DNA of 64,000 nt. Origin: G963676655 sp963676655 (GTDB lineage: Bacteria > Verrucomicrobiota > Lentisphaeria > Victivallales > Victivallaceae). A program made the translations under genes and the position numbers. The DNA lies in the NCBI GenBank assembly GCA_963676655.2, contig CAXXKX010000004.1, positions 964,060-1,028,059 of the forward strand. Direction: 5' to 3'. Every line of letters begins with the position of its first letter. Position 1 is the first letter of the stretch. Below the pieces are notes generated by a model. It was not told the DNA's origin. It saw only the letters and a list, made by a program, of their open reading frames with translations, and did no database searches. This document shows positions 26,139 through 35,476 of the stretch, piece after piece.

Positions 26139-26326
26139 ACATTTGGTTCAGTTGCGTTTGGCGCAGATTTTAATATATTGAACTTGAATTAGTAAGCTGA
26201 AACAGCTATATTCGATGTAATAGACAATGACGAGATTCTAATCTCAATACTTCATTGTTCTGTTTGAAATAAAGGAAGGCGTTTAACATTAATACCTTAA
26301 TAATGCTCTGAAAGGGGAATTTCATC

Positions 26327-27277
26327 ATGTATGACAAAATACGCAAAATAACCTTAATTATACCTTGTGCGGCAATCCTTGCAGCTGGTTTGCTATGCGG
26401 TTGTCAGACAATTTCGCCGTCGAACGAGGAATATTCATTCCTGAAAAATCAGGCATATAAGGACGTTTATCCTTATGTATACGGGGAAATACGCGATATG
26501 TCGAAAGGTAAGCTTAACTTGCTCTTTACCTCCCCCCAGGGCAAACAGATCGTTTTTTCAGATGGTAGTGTGGTCGATTTGCTGGCAAAGAAAAAAGTTT
26601 TGTTGAAACTTCCGGCAGGAGTTTATCCTTTCAAAATCATCGACCCTGAAACTGGAGGAATGTTTTCCAGTCCGGATGTACTCCTGACTGGTGCGGTTAT
26701 TGTTATGAATATCGAAAAACTGAAGGTTTCGCCGACATTCGGAATTAACCAGGATGTTATCTTCAATCGCGACCAGCTTAAAAACGCCAGTGAAGGCAAG
26801 TTGTCTAAAATAACCAAAATATTCAACGAGAAAAAGACGTTTATCTGCTGGCTCGGAAACCGGAAGCACCAGTATAGCGGAGGAGAGCCTTCGGTTGAGT
26901 TTGATTTTTCCGGTAATCCGGGAATTTCCGCATTGACGGTGGATGAAGTTAAGTCTGATGACGACAAATATTCAGTTTTTGTCGAATCATATTTGATCAA
27001 AGATGATTATGGGATAATTGTTGCAAGGGAAATTCCCGTCAGGTTTACCATAAAAGGGAAGACCTACGCCGGTTTTATCAAGAATATTCAGGACGCTGCA
27101 TTTACCGCATTTTCCTGTATACCTTGTAAAATCCCCGAAAAACAGATAAAAGCGGCTGATAACGGGACGGTTGCTTTGACCGAGATTTTCAGTCAAAGCT
27201 TTGATAAAGACAAGGTTAAAGAGGAGAAAATAGCGGAAATTATCTTTAGCAGAGTTTGGGATGCAGAGGATGATTAA
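26327..27277 (+). CDS. Lipoprotein of unknown function
   Basis: The 316-residue protein has an N-terminal signal and lipobox (Leu-Leu-Cys-Gly-Cys), so it is secreted and lipidated. The mature part looks beta-rich: 'YPYVYGEIRDMSKGKLNLLF' is followed by 'VLLKLPAGVYPFKI', a carboxypeptidase-regulatory or PEGA-like strand pattern. No family is recognised. AAGGGG lies 11 nt before the ATG. A 188-nt gap after the kinase gene may hold its own promoter. Its end overlaps the start of a second lipoprotein gene by 17 nt, so the two are a coupled pair that probably act together at the envelope. Confidence 0.6.
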   Translation: MYDKIRKITLIIPCAAILAAGLLCGCQTISPSNEEYSFLKNQAYKDVYPYVYGEIRDMSKGKLNLLFTSPQGKQIVFSDGSVVDLLAKKKVLLKLPAGVYPFKIIDPETGGMFSSPDVLLTGAVIVMNIEKLKVSPTFGINQDVIFNRDQLKNASEGKLSKITKIFNEKKTFICWLGNRKHQYSGGEPSVEFDFSGNPGISALTVDEVKSDDDKYSVFVESYLIKDDYGIIVAREIPVRFTIKGKTYAGFIKNIQDAAFTAFSCIPCKIPEKQIKAADNGTVALTEIFSQSFDKDKVKEEKIAEIIFSRVWDAEDD

Positions 27278-28424
27278 TCAGATTACGAATCCGCTGGTGA
27301 ATAGATTTATTGCCGCAGGTTGCATGTTGTTCCTGATTGCCGGGTGCAGGACAAAACTGACTCCTGAAGATTTTGCCAATATGCCGTTCAGGACCATTCC
27401 TGTTGCGACTTTTCCGGGCGGAAACAACAGTTCCCGTGTCAGCAGCTTCAAATCCGGAGATTTTATTTGTTTCGCGCGCACCGGGGAGCATTATTACTCG
27501 GATTTCTATTGTCGTAAACCGCTCCAAGCCGCGTTGCGGATTCCTGTAGCCAAAGAATATTGTCAAGAGGTGGATTTTTTTACCAATTTCAGTATGTCAA
27601 GTGGTAAGATTACCGTATCAGATACTTCATTCAGGTTTGAAATGAAAACTAACAAAACCGGCAGCGACGATTCCGGGAATCCGGTTACATCGAAGAAACC
27701 TGGAAGCATTGACAATGAGTTTCGATCTGGCGCTAACGGTTCTTATGTTTCCTTGAATAATAACCGTTTGAGAACAGTAGGGCGCAAAACCGGCTTTGAT
27801 CTTCATTCGATTAATCAGGCAAAAAGAAATGAGTTTATCAAAAATTCTTTATCTATCTTGATCGACTATGATAAATATTTTATTTCCAGAAATGATTTCT
27901 TTATATCGCTAATCAAAGAAAACGCTATGGACGGCTTTTATGATGTTGACGGCAACTATATCAGAAAATATTCCGCGGTTCAGAATTTTTCACAGGCAAA
28001 AATATTGGCCAACTTGCAAAACGACCCGTTTATTCCGGGATTGTTCCAGCAGAGTAAAATGGTATATAGTAGCAGCAAAAATAATATTGAGTTGGAATTC
28101 AAGTTTTCACTATGTCGTGTTTCTCACAATTGGCCCGGTGGACTGCTGTTTATCCTGCTTGAAGTTAAAAACGCCGGTGCTGAAGAAGCGGTTAACGGCC
28201 TGGTTATGTTGAACAAAATTCCTAAGAAAACCAGTTTCGTCGACTTCGTTATCAAAAATCAGACAAATTCGGTTTCCCGCTTTTATGATCCGGTCAGCAG
28301 GATTGTTTTCTGGCGGCTGAATTGCTTACTTGAACCGGGTGAATCCTATTCTTCTTTATATGCTTTACAGGTTGATCCGTGGTACGTTTGCGGAAAACCG
28401 AAACAAAAAAAATTAGCAAAGTAA
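27261..28424 (+). CDS. Lipoprotein with C-terminal DUF11-like beta domain
   Basis: The 387-residue protein carries a lipoprotein signal with lipobox Leu-Ile-Ala-Gly-Cys. The central part is unrecognised. The last ~110 residues ('LLEVKNAGAEEAVNGLVML', 'KIPKKTSF', 'VFWRLNCLLEPGESYSSLY') follow the DUF11/CARDB pattern: a conserved N-x-G, an I-P-x-x-x-x-F, W-x-L and P-G-E-S, an Ig-like fold. Such domains usually pack near the outer membrane or bind cell-wall proteins. The start overlaps the previous gene; ATG 27270 is an alternative that also gives a good signal peptide. It may be the last intact gene of the cluster. Confidence 0.6.
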   Translation: MQRMINQITNPLVNRFIAAGCMLFLIAGCRTKLTPEDFANMPFRTIPVATFPGGNNSSRVSSFKSGDFICFARTGEHYYSDFYCRKPLQAALRIPVAKEYCQEVDFFTNFSMSSGKITVSDTSFRFEMKTNKTGSDDSGNPVTSKKPGSIDNEFRSGANGSYVSLNNNRLRTVGRKTGFDLHSINQAKRNEFIKNSLSILIDYDKYFISRNDFFISLIKENAMDGFYDVDGNYIRKYSAVQNFSQAKILANLQNDPFIPGLFQQSKMVYSSSKNNIELEFKFSLCRVSHNWPGGLLFILLEVKNAGAEEAVNGLVMLNKIPKKTSFVDFVIKNQTNSVSRFYDPVSRIVFWRLNCLLEPGESYSSLYALQVDPWYVCGKPKQKKLAK

Positions 28425-28558
28425 TTAATGAAACCTGGAAAGTTCGCCATTGGCAGGCTTTTCGACTTCTTACTCCCGCTCTATATTATTCAAAGATTTG
28501 TTGTGAAAAACTTTTGTAACTAGGCTTATAGGTCCTGTTAATAAGGAAAGAACTGATT

Positions 28559-28816
28559 ATGAGTAAAGATTATTCTAAGCACTACTCTGCAAATAAACTG
28601 AAAGCGAAATTGCTGGAGATTGCAGGGAAGTTCACGCAAAAGATCTTGCGGCAGATATTGACGCTGGTTGCGTTGCTCAAAAGTGATGACGTGCCGGTTT
28701 ATGCAAAGGCGGGGATAGTGGCAGTACTGGGCTACTTGATTTTCCCTTGCGCGATAGGCATGAAAATGCGTATTTGTGCAGGTTTGTGCGGGAATCTTGC
28801 TTTGAGGGGGATTTGA
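28559..28816 (+). pseudogene. Truncated DUF1232 (YkvA-like) gene
   Basis: The N-terminal ~67 residues follow the DUF1232 pattern ('ALLKSDDVPVYAKAGIVAVLGYLIFPC'-type core). The family normally continues with D-L-I-P-D-F-I-P and a second helix pair. Here the match stops at Phe-Pro-Cys and 18 unrelated residues follow to a stop. I find no continuation in another frame before the tRNA at 28827, so the 3' half has been lost by deletion. AAGGAAAG precedes the ATG, so the fragment may still be translated. Confidence 0.6.
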
Positions 28817-28826
28817 GCATGAAAAA

Positions 28827-28903
28827 TGGTGGATCCTGTAGGACTCGAACCTACGACCAGACGATTATGAGTCGTCTGCTCTAACCAACTGAGCTAAGGA
28901 TCC
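28827..28903 (-). tRNA. tRNA-Ile (CAU anticodon, lysidine type)
   Basis: The minus strand folds into a full cloverleaf: acceptor GGATCCT/AGGATCC, D-arm GCTC/GAGC, anticodon stem GACGA/TCGTC with loop CTCATAA, T-arm GTAGG/CCTAC, discriminator A and an encoded CCA. The CAT anticodon could mean Met. But the body ('TTAGCTCAG', 'GCAGACGACTCATAATCGTC' and 'TGGTCG') closely follows the minor tRNA-Ile2 whose C34 is changed to lysidine by TilS, and differs from elongator and initiator Met tRNAs. Confidence 0.85.
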
Positions 28904-29128
28904 ACCTGTAATTGCGGATTAGTAAAATACATCTTATGAGAAAAAACGCAAGTTTTTTTATAATTATTTTCAGGGATTTTTGCTGGAATGTAAAATCCTG
29001 ATCACAATTCTCAACCGTAAACCGGCATGTTTCCATTTTTTAAATTTACATATATATAAGCGGGAGCATTGCGCAGGGCAAATTCTTCATTGGGTTTCGG
29101 CTTGCCCGGCTTGGCGGATTGACGGAAA

Positions 29129-30847
29129 TCAACGCCTGCGTCGACGCAGTGGCGATTGAATTCGGTGAGACATTATACTTTTTTTCAAGCTATCGAAATA
29201 GGTTTTATAGGCGGATTTGAATTTAACGAATTCCTCTTTGGTGAGATTCTTTCTGACGCGCTCCTGGGTTTTTTGGCTGATTGAGATAATTTTTTCTCTG
29301 AACTGCTGAGGCGTAATTCGCCCTTCAACTTTCTCCCGCAGCTGATCGTGAATATCTCTTTGCCTTTGTATGCAAATGTCCAATACAATACTAACCTTAT
29401 TCTCTGGAAGACCGGCTTTTATGAGCAGTTTTTCCAGATAATTAATCGCAGCCAAGCCGGGGACATCACTCCTTTTTGCCGATGCCTGGGAGTCGGGCAT
29501 CGGCCTTTCCGATGGGGACGGCCCGAATCTCGGGTCTGGTAGCCGGTTTTCGTCTCCTCTTTCCTCTTCAACCATTCCGGGCCTTCTGCGGGGGCCGGAT
29601 TGAAGTCTTGATGGCGGCGGTCCCGGTTCGCGCCGAACCTGGGAATTTTTCGCGGATGCGAATTTGGACGACTGAGCTGCATTATTATCTTCTGCTCCGA
29701 CGTCGAGATCATCCAGTTCCGCCAGTGATTTATCGAGAGTGTTCAACGGATTTTCGATTGAAGAGCCTTTTCCCGATTGCTGAACAGCAAGAGACTTGGC
29801 TTCCTGCTGCTTATTGGATAATTTGACCATTACCAATGTTGCCAGCAGGATAACCGCGGCGGCCCCGGCGGGAATTACATATTTTAACGGAATTGCTTTT
29901 TTCCCTTGCAAAATTCGATCAATTTCTTTTCTGACCTCTCCCCAGTTTTGAAACCGTCTGCCCGGGTCCTTCTGCATCATTTTGTCAACCAGAGCCGCAG
30001 TTTGAGGAGATATATTCGGAACCATTCTACGGAGCGGGACAGAGGTTCCGGAGAGGTGCTGGGCCAGAATACCAACCGGGGTATCCCCCTGGAAAGGCGG
30101 TTCTCCGGAGAGCAGATGATACATCACCGCGCCCATTGAGTAAATGTCCGAGCGGCAATCAAGGGATATTTTTCTTGAAGCCTGTTCCGGGCTCATATAA
30201 TACGGAGTACCGAGAATCGCTCCGGTCTGGGTCAAATGTGAAGTATTATTAGCGTCGAAAGATTTGGCGATTCCGAAATCAAGTATTTTTACGGTTTTTG
30301 TATCGTCAATCATAATATTTGACGGTTTGATATCGCGGTGAATCAGCTTTTGTTCCTCCCAGGCATATTCTAGGGCATCCGCGGCCGACCGCGCTACCTT
30401 CAGGACAGTATTTTCATCCATTTGCCGGTCACGGTCGAGGATTGCATCAAGGTTTTCGCCGCTGACGCATTCCATCGCGAGGTAGTAGATGCCATCCGAT
30501 TCCCCGGCGTAATAGGAGGTCACAATGTTGGTGTGCTGCAATTTGCCGGTAGATTTTACTTCCTGCATGAAGCGGTTGATAAATTCCTGATGAACCGTCA
30601 GGTCAGGGGACAATACTTTTACCGCGCATTCACGCTGCATTGATTCCTGATCTGCCAGCCAGACGTCCCCCATTCCACCGGACCCGATTCTTTTGCGCAG
30701 TATGAAACCGTCCAACCGGTCTCCGGGGATCAGACCGTAATCAGGAACTCTGAAAGCCTGCGAACACGTCGGGCATATCATGATACTGCCGGATAGAGTT
30801 CTATCGGCTTCAATTTTCTGTTCGCAGTGATCACAGAAGAATTTCAT
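29129..30847 (-). CDS. Zinc-ribbon Ser/Thr protein kinase with one membrane helix
   Basis: The 572-residue protein begins with a zinc ribbon (Cys5, 8, 25, 28). The kinase domain lies at ~48-305 (GSGGMGDVW, Lys in 'CAVKVL', 'HRDIKPSN', 'DFGIAKS', 'SPEQAS'). A membrane helix follows at ~318-342, then a low-complexity Pro/Arg/Ser-rich stretch and a charged helical tail (~455-570). The kinase faces the cytoplasm and the tail lies outside. It lacks the long activation loop of the cluster kinases and is more like PknB/Planctomycete kinases. The tail region ('FREKIISISQKTQERVRKNLTKEEF') resembles periplasmic Spy/CpxP-type helices weakly. It is transcribed opposite to the cluster, so membership of that system is uncertain. 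Confidence 0.8.
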   Translation of the reverse strand: MKFFCDHCEQKIEADRTLSGSIMICPTCSQAFRVPDYGLIPGDRLDGFILRKRIGSGGMGDVWLADQESMQRECAVKVLSPDLTVHQEFINRFMQEVKSTGKLQHTNIVTSYYAGESDGIYYLAMECVSGENLDAILDRDRQMDENTVLKVARSAADALEYAWEEQKLIHRDIKPSNIMIDDTKTVKILDFGIAKSFDANNTSHLTQTGAILGTPYYMSPEQASRKISLDCRSDIYSMGAVMYHLLSGEPPFQGDTPVGILAQHLSGTSVPLRRMVPNISPQTAALVDKMMQKDPGRRFQNWGEVRKEIDRILQGKKAIPLKYVIPAGAAAVILLATLVMVKLSNKQQEAKSLAVQQSGKGSSIENPLNTLDKSLAELDDLDVGAEDNNAAQSSKFASAKNSQVRREPGPPPSRLQSGPRRRPGMVEEERGDENRLPDPRFGPSPSERPMPDSQASAKRSDVPGLAAINYLEKLLIKAGLPENKVSIVLDICIQRQRDIHDQLREKVEGRITPQQFREKIISISQKTQERVRKNLTKEEFVKFKSAYKTYFDSLKKSIMSHRIQSPLRRRRR

Positions 30848-30960
30848 ATGGCAAAAAATTTCATTAAAATTATTATATTTTCAGTATATTATATTTATTT
30901 GTGAAAAATACAATATTAGAAATAGTAAAAATTAGCTGTTAGACCAGGAATTTCTCCAGT

Positions 30961-31263
30961 TTAAATGCCGATGTCAGATAGCATTATGCAAATACGATTG
31001 ACGGTATCGACCAGTTTAGGGTGTTCGGTTTCAAATTCGCTGACTGATTTATGCAGTTTTTCCACCAGGTCGGGTTCCTGATCTTGCGGGTCAACGGCTT
31101 TGTGAGCCGACATTGCAATATTTTTAGCTTGTGATGGTTCAACCGTGGATAATTCCTGATGCAGCTCATCAAGCATTTCATTCAATTGAGCTTTTTTGTC
31201 CGCTTCAATTTTTTCAAGTGAGTTGACGGTGTTTTTGATTTCATCGATAGTGGTCTTCGGCAT
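30961..31263 (-). CDS. DUF4404 family protein
   Basis: The protein has 100 residues and is all-helical. The C-terminus 'FETEHPKLVDTVNRIC' and 'LSDIGI' matches the DUF4404 signature (H-P-x-L ... N-x-I ... L-x-x-x-G-I). Function of the family is unknown. AGGAAAG lies before the ATG. It stands alone between the kinase gene and the glycosidase gene, both on the same strand. Confidence 0.7.
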   Translation of the reverse strand: MPKTTIDEIKNTVNSLEKIEADKKAQLNEMLDELHQELSTVEPSQAKNIAMSAHKAVDPQDQEPDLVEKLHKSVSEFETEHPKLVDTVNRICIMLSDIGI

Positions 31264-31394
31264 ACTTTGACTTTCCTGTATTTCATGTAAACGGTTCGTT
31301 ATTACATATTATACAGCACTGAGCCGGAAGTGTCAAACGGCTATCCTACCTGAAATAGAGAATATATTCTATACAAGTCCAATATAGATAATAA

Positions 31395-31438
31395 AATACC
31401 AGGTAATTTTTTATAGATACGATAAAAAACAGTATTAT
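31395..31438. repeat. AT-rich dyad element, copy 1
   Basis: Left part ATACCAGGTA plus a T-run, right part AAAAAAC plus AGTATTAT. The arms can pair as AATACC/GGTATT and GTTTTT/AAAAAC with a bulge. It lies 32 nt past the stop of the glycosidase gene. Related copies are at 37385, 37983 and 46389. It may be a terminator or a small dispersed repeat. Confidence 0.45.
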
Positions 31439-31469
31439 ATTAAGATTTAATGCATTGAAAGTTGTAATT

Positions 31470-34400
31470 TTAGAAGCTGTAATCGACTTCTTTTTTCAAC
31501 TGTTGGTCGCTGGTTTTTACTGGTTTTTTATGGGCCAGCCAGTTGAAAATATTAAGCAGTAAGCGGGCATTGTCAGCTTTTGCTAAAGGTTGCGGCTGCA
31601 GCCATTTCGCATCGCCAACGATGACTACACGGCCTTTGCCATATTCCAAAGCAATCAGAACCGGGAGTCCTTTGGCTGATTTAATAAGAACTTTTGCGCC
31701 CGGATTCACTGACCGCATTTCAGGCATGCCGTGGGATTGGAATTTGCTGACGCCACGGGTTACGGGATGGTCATGGATAGAGTTGAAAACCGGGTACTCA
31801 GGAATAAAGTCGAAATTATTTTGATCGGAAATGTTCCGGTTGAACGCGGTTACGCCGAATTCCTGTAATAGCGGATTTTTTGCACTGTTGCTGAGCCAGC
31901 CGTGCGGTCCGACATAGTGGTTGGCCGCAATCAGCATGCTGCCGCCGTTTTTCACGTACTCCCGCATCAGGGCCGCTTCTGTCGGTTTGAATACACGTTC
32001 GCCGCCCAGGCAACTGCCGAGGGTTACCACTATTTTATATGAATCAAGCTTTTTATCTTCTTCGCGATCAGTGAAAATTTTCATCTCCGGTTTGAAGCGG
32101 CTAAGACCGAAATCGAGCGTGAAACCGTTATGTTCAAGCAGATTTACCGCAGTCAGTGCTCGGGAGCGTCCAATAATTTCATTCATGCCGGAACTCAAGA
32201 GTACCGGAATTCCACCGGGTTTAGACGGGTTCCACAGTTCGACAAATTTTTTCTGCTTTGCGGTCATTTTCTGGATTTGAAGCGGCTGCAATCCGGCTTT
32301 TTCCAATAAAAGGATGACCGGTTCCTGTGATTTAATTTCAGTTTGAAGCGTTCCGTCAATTACGTCCGCGCATTTATTGCCATGCGGCAGAGTACGCACC
32401 TGATAGCGTCCCTGCGGCAAAGTTCTCAAATAGAGTTTAATTTTACCTTTGCCGCCGCCCCAGTTGTAAACGGCGCAGACATAACGTCCGTTATGACCGC
32501 ACAGGTGGGTTTCCAGATATTTGAATTTCTGCTTGCCTGAAACGGCTATTTCCGGGACGATCCCGTTTTTTCTCAGAATGTCTTTGACGATTCGGGTTGT
32601 TTCGGCAAATCCCGGATCTGCAGGGACTTTGTATACTTTTCCTTTTCTGTTTTTATCAGAGAATAACCATGCATTCGATTTTTTTGCATAATTATTCGCA
32701 CTCTGTGACATGGTGTCGGCAGACGCGACCAGAATTCCGCCGTTTTGAATAAATTTTTTAACTTCAGCATCGGCGGCATCCGGGGTGAGGGGGGCGATCG
32801 GCATTAAAAGCAGTTTATAGTCCTTCAGTTTTCCAGCCATTATTTCGCGGCAGGAGATGACGTCAATTTCCACTTGCGAAAACATCACTCCGCAATACCA
32901 GTTGAGCAATTTTTTCAACAATGGCGCTTCCAGCCATTCGCCGGGAGTTTTCTGGACCGTGTACCGGCCATATTCGAGCGGATAGACAATCGCCGTTTTG
33001 CCCTTTAAACGCGGCCGCGGCATGACTACCGGGGCCACTGTTGCCATTTCTTTTTTAATTTGCGGTAGAGCCCGGATTGAGGCGAATGAATTTTTTGTTG
33101 GCCTGAACATGCTTAGTCTGGACGAATCGGAACTGTAGGCATAGGATATAATCGCCCCGGAAAAGCCGTACAACATCCGATTCCACATCCACCAGCGCAT
33201 TTGTCCGGCGGTCATCGGGTAAACTTTACCGAAGCCCGTACGGTCAATAGATATATATTTGCGGATGCCGCCCCAATACATATCTCCGCTGAAATAGTTG
33301 TTACTGATACTTATTGCCAGCGTGTTTTCCTGCCCGTATCGCAGATAGCCGGAAACATCTTCGGCAAATTGCTCGTTCCAGTTCGTGGTTTCCCTGATCA
33401 GTTTCCCATTGAGGTAAATTTTAGACCGGTCAGACAATTGGTGTCCGTTCAGAAATATCGGGGTTTGTTTCAGATCGGCCGGAACAAAAAACTTTTTCCG
33501 ATACCAGCCGAATTTACATTTTGCGAAACCCTGGTTTCCCCACAATCCGGGAACCTTGATTGTCTTCCATTTTGAATCATCATAATCAGATTTAGAAAAA
33601 CCTTGTTTGGAGCCTGTTTTATCATTGTCATTCATGAATTTCCAGGTTCCGTGGAGCGTGATCAGGGAAGGGCCATCCGGCTTTTTGGGCGCACCGCCCT
33701 GAAAATGACACTCTACTCCAAGTAAAGGTTTGTCAGGAGAGACTTTGCGCAGAAAGTTCCAGACAAATTGATTAAGCAGCATACTTTTTATTTCATCAAC
33801 GTTTTCGGCACCGGCTTGTTGACGGTAGAAAATAGTTCCCCGGTCTTCATGCGAATACACATCTTCCGCTTGATATTTATCGTAGGGATTGACGCCGCCC
33901 AGTGAGCTGTAACCCATCGGCAGGTCGCAATAGCTTTGAACCGTTAAATAAGAATTCGGATTTTTGTCATATTTGCGGTAGAATGACGCGACTTGCTGGA
34001 GTCCTTTTGCAAAAGTCGCTTCAGTGAAGATTCCCCAGTCAGCCCATAACGGGTGCGAGAAGTTCTTGGGGGTTATATTTATAATTGATCCGTGGGAATC
34101 GCTCTTTCTCGGCGGGTACATCTCATTAAATGAAGCGAATGTTGTTCCCCATACTTGATTGGCATGTTTGATCGTGCCGTATTTGCGCTGCATTGCACTG
34201 CGAAAGTTTTTTATGTTGTCCGGGCCGTAATCCGTATAGCGAACCTCGTTAAACAGCTCCCAGATTGTGATTGGATATTTGCGGAACGTCTTCATAAAAC
34301 ATTTGATGTAGTTCTCCCGCAAACGATCCGCTAACGGATGACCAAAGCGATAGGAAATGAAATGGGAGGTATCGGTGAATGCTTCGGGAAAGTATTTCGC

Positions 34401-35453
34401 AACCGGATGATGAGTCAGTTTTGATGTTTCGACCGGCTGAACATATACGGCCAGTCCATTCTTCAAAAGCTCCCGGGCCACTACCGCTCCCCACTTGTAT
34501 TCGTCCCACCATATTTTGAGTTTATTACCTTGTTTTTTTGCCCTGATCACCCCGAGTTCATAAGTACTTCCCATGTGGATAATATCCATTCCCAGCAGTT
34601 TGAACTGCCAGGGGTAGGCGACCGGGGATGATTCCACGCCAAACAGGAATTCCGGGGTTTTGTCGCGATAGAAAATGCCGTCACGACTGCGGATATTGGT
34701 TGCTGACGCCGGATATTTTTCCGTGGTCATCTGATATTTTTCAGGAAGTTCGACGTCCTTGATTTCCGGGATTAAGCGTTCTTTGGCCCTGATGACTTGC
34801 TTGTTGTTGCCGACTAGCAGCCGTTGCAGTTCGGAATTTTCAGCTACGGCTTTTGATTTTTGTTCAATGCTGACATCGTCGTAGTTAATTGATCCGATAT
34901 TTTTAACGAACAGGACAAGCTGCATGGACTTAGCTTTCGGCGGAGCGGCAAAACCGTTGCTTGAAACCTTTTTGAATCGGTATATCATTTTGCCGTCTTT
35001 TGCTTTCGCAAAGGCTGCAATGGCTTTTTTCTGACTCTGGTAACTGCTCCATTTTTCGGCGGATGGCGGCGCTTCCATTACGTGGAGTCCGGCAGGTGTT
35101 TTGCCGTCTTCTTCATACCAGCGCAGTTGGGCTTTGAATGGATTTTGCGATTTGTACCAGATGTCAAATTTATAGATAAAACCAGGTTTGGCTTTTATCG
35201 GTTGTTGCATGAACTGTCCGGTCACTCCCTGCTCGAATCCGGACATAGTGACTGCGCTTTTACCGTTGTGGACATCAGAGTTTGAAAGCTTGATGACTCC
35301 CTTTTTATTCGCGCCGTAAAAATTACCGAACCAGCCGGCCGGCATGGCTTTTTTTCCGGGAATCTCAAATCCGGGGTTGCTTAAAAGATTCTCTCCGTCC
35401 ACTGTCAAGGCTGTAAAAACCGACAGCACCGCCGTTAATGCAAGTGTTTTCAT
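31470..35453 (-). CDS. Secreted multidomain glycoside hydrolase (GH42/clan GH-A-like)
   Basis: The 1327-residue protein has a signal peptide (~1-20) and an N-terminal carbohydrate-binding-type jelly roll (~22-200, 'NLLSNPGFEI'). A (beta/alpha)8 catalytic region follows from ~255, with proposed acid Glu403 in 'WELFNEV', a GH42-like 'MQRKYGTIKHANQVWGTTF' and proposed nucleophile Glu581 in 'LGVECHF'. A GH2-type sugar-binding insert lies at ~600-730 ('WKTIKVPGLWGNQGF'). Two C-terminal class-I-glutaminase-like segments (~880-1050 and ~1130-1290) resemble beta-galactosidase trimerisation domains. Substrate is unknown; a galactoside or host/algal glycan is likely. It is the last gene of a unit with a pseudopilin and a GntR/LacI-type regulator, an arrangement often repeated in Victivallales. 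Confidence 0.75.
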   Translation of the reverse strand: MKTLALTAVLSVFTALTVDGENLLSNPGFEIPGKKAMPAGWFGNFYGANKKGVIKLSNSDVHNGKSAVTMSGFEQGVTGQFMQQPIKAKPGFIYKFDIWYKSQNPFKAQLRWYEEDGKTPAGLHVMEAPPSAEKWSSYQSQKKAIAAFAKAKDGKMIYRFKKVSSNGFAAPPKAKSMQLVLFVKNIGSINYDDVSIEQKSKAVAENSELQRLLVGNNKQVIRAKERLIPEIKDVELPEKYQMTTEKYPASATNIRSRDGIFYRDKTPEFLFGVESSPVAYPWQFKLLGMDIIHMGSTYELGVIRAKKQGNKLKIWWDEYKWGAVVARELLKNGLAVYVQPVETSKLTHHPVAKYFPEAFTDTSHFISYRFGHPLADRLRENYIKCFMKTFRKYPITIWELFNEVRYTDYGPDNIKNFRSAMQRKYGTIKHANQVWGTTFASFNEMYPPRKSDSHGSIINITPKNFSHPLWADWGIFTEATFAKGLQQVASFYRKYDKNPNSYLTVQSYCDLPMGYSSLGGVNPYDKYQAEDVYSHEDRGTIFYRQQAGAENVDEIKSMLLNQFVWNFLRKVSPDKPLLGVECHFQGGAPKKPDGPSLITLHGTWKFMNDNDKTGSKQGFSKSDYDDSKWKTIKVPGLWGNQGFAKCKFGWYRKKFFVPADLKQTPIFLNGHQLSDRSKIYLNGKLIRETTNWNEQFAEDVSGYLRYGQENTLAISISNNYFSGDMYWGGIRKYISIDRTGFGKVYPMTAGQMRWWMWNRMLYGFSGAIISYAYSSDSSRLSMFRPTKNSFASIRALPQIKKEMATVAPVVMPRPRLKGKTAIVYPLEYGRYTVQKTPGEWLEAPLLKKLLNWYCGVMFSQVEIDVISCREIMAGKLKDYKLLLMPIAPLTPDAADAEVKKFIQNGGILVASADTMSQSANNYAKKSNAWLFSDKNRKGKVYKVPADPGFAETTRIVKDILRKNGIVPEIAVSGKQKFKYLETHLCGHNGRYVCAVYNWGGGKGKIKLYLRTLPQGRYQVRTLPHGNKCADVIDGTLQTEIKSQEPVILLLEKAGLQPLQIQKMTAKQKKFVELWNPSKPGGIPVLLSSGMNEIIGRSRALTAVNLLEHNGFTLDFGLSRFKPEMKIFTDREEDKKLDSYKIVVTLGSCLGGERVFKPTEAALMREYVKNGGSMLIAANHYVGPHGWLSNSAKNPLLQEFGVTAFNRNISDQNNFDFIPEYPVFNSIHDHPVTRGVSKFQSHGMPEMRSVNPGAKVLIKSAKGLPVLIALEYGKGRVVIVGDAKWLQPQPLAKADNARLLLNIFNWLAHKKPVKTSDQQLKKEVDYSF

Positions 35454-35476
35454 AATTAATTTATTGTTGATTCAGA

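Noticed and set aside
28827..28903. tRNA-Met
   Set aside because: The CAU anticodon allows it, but stems and loops follow the minor tRNA-Ile2 type modified by TilS.
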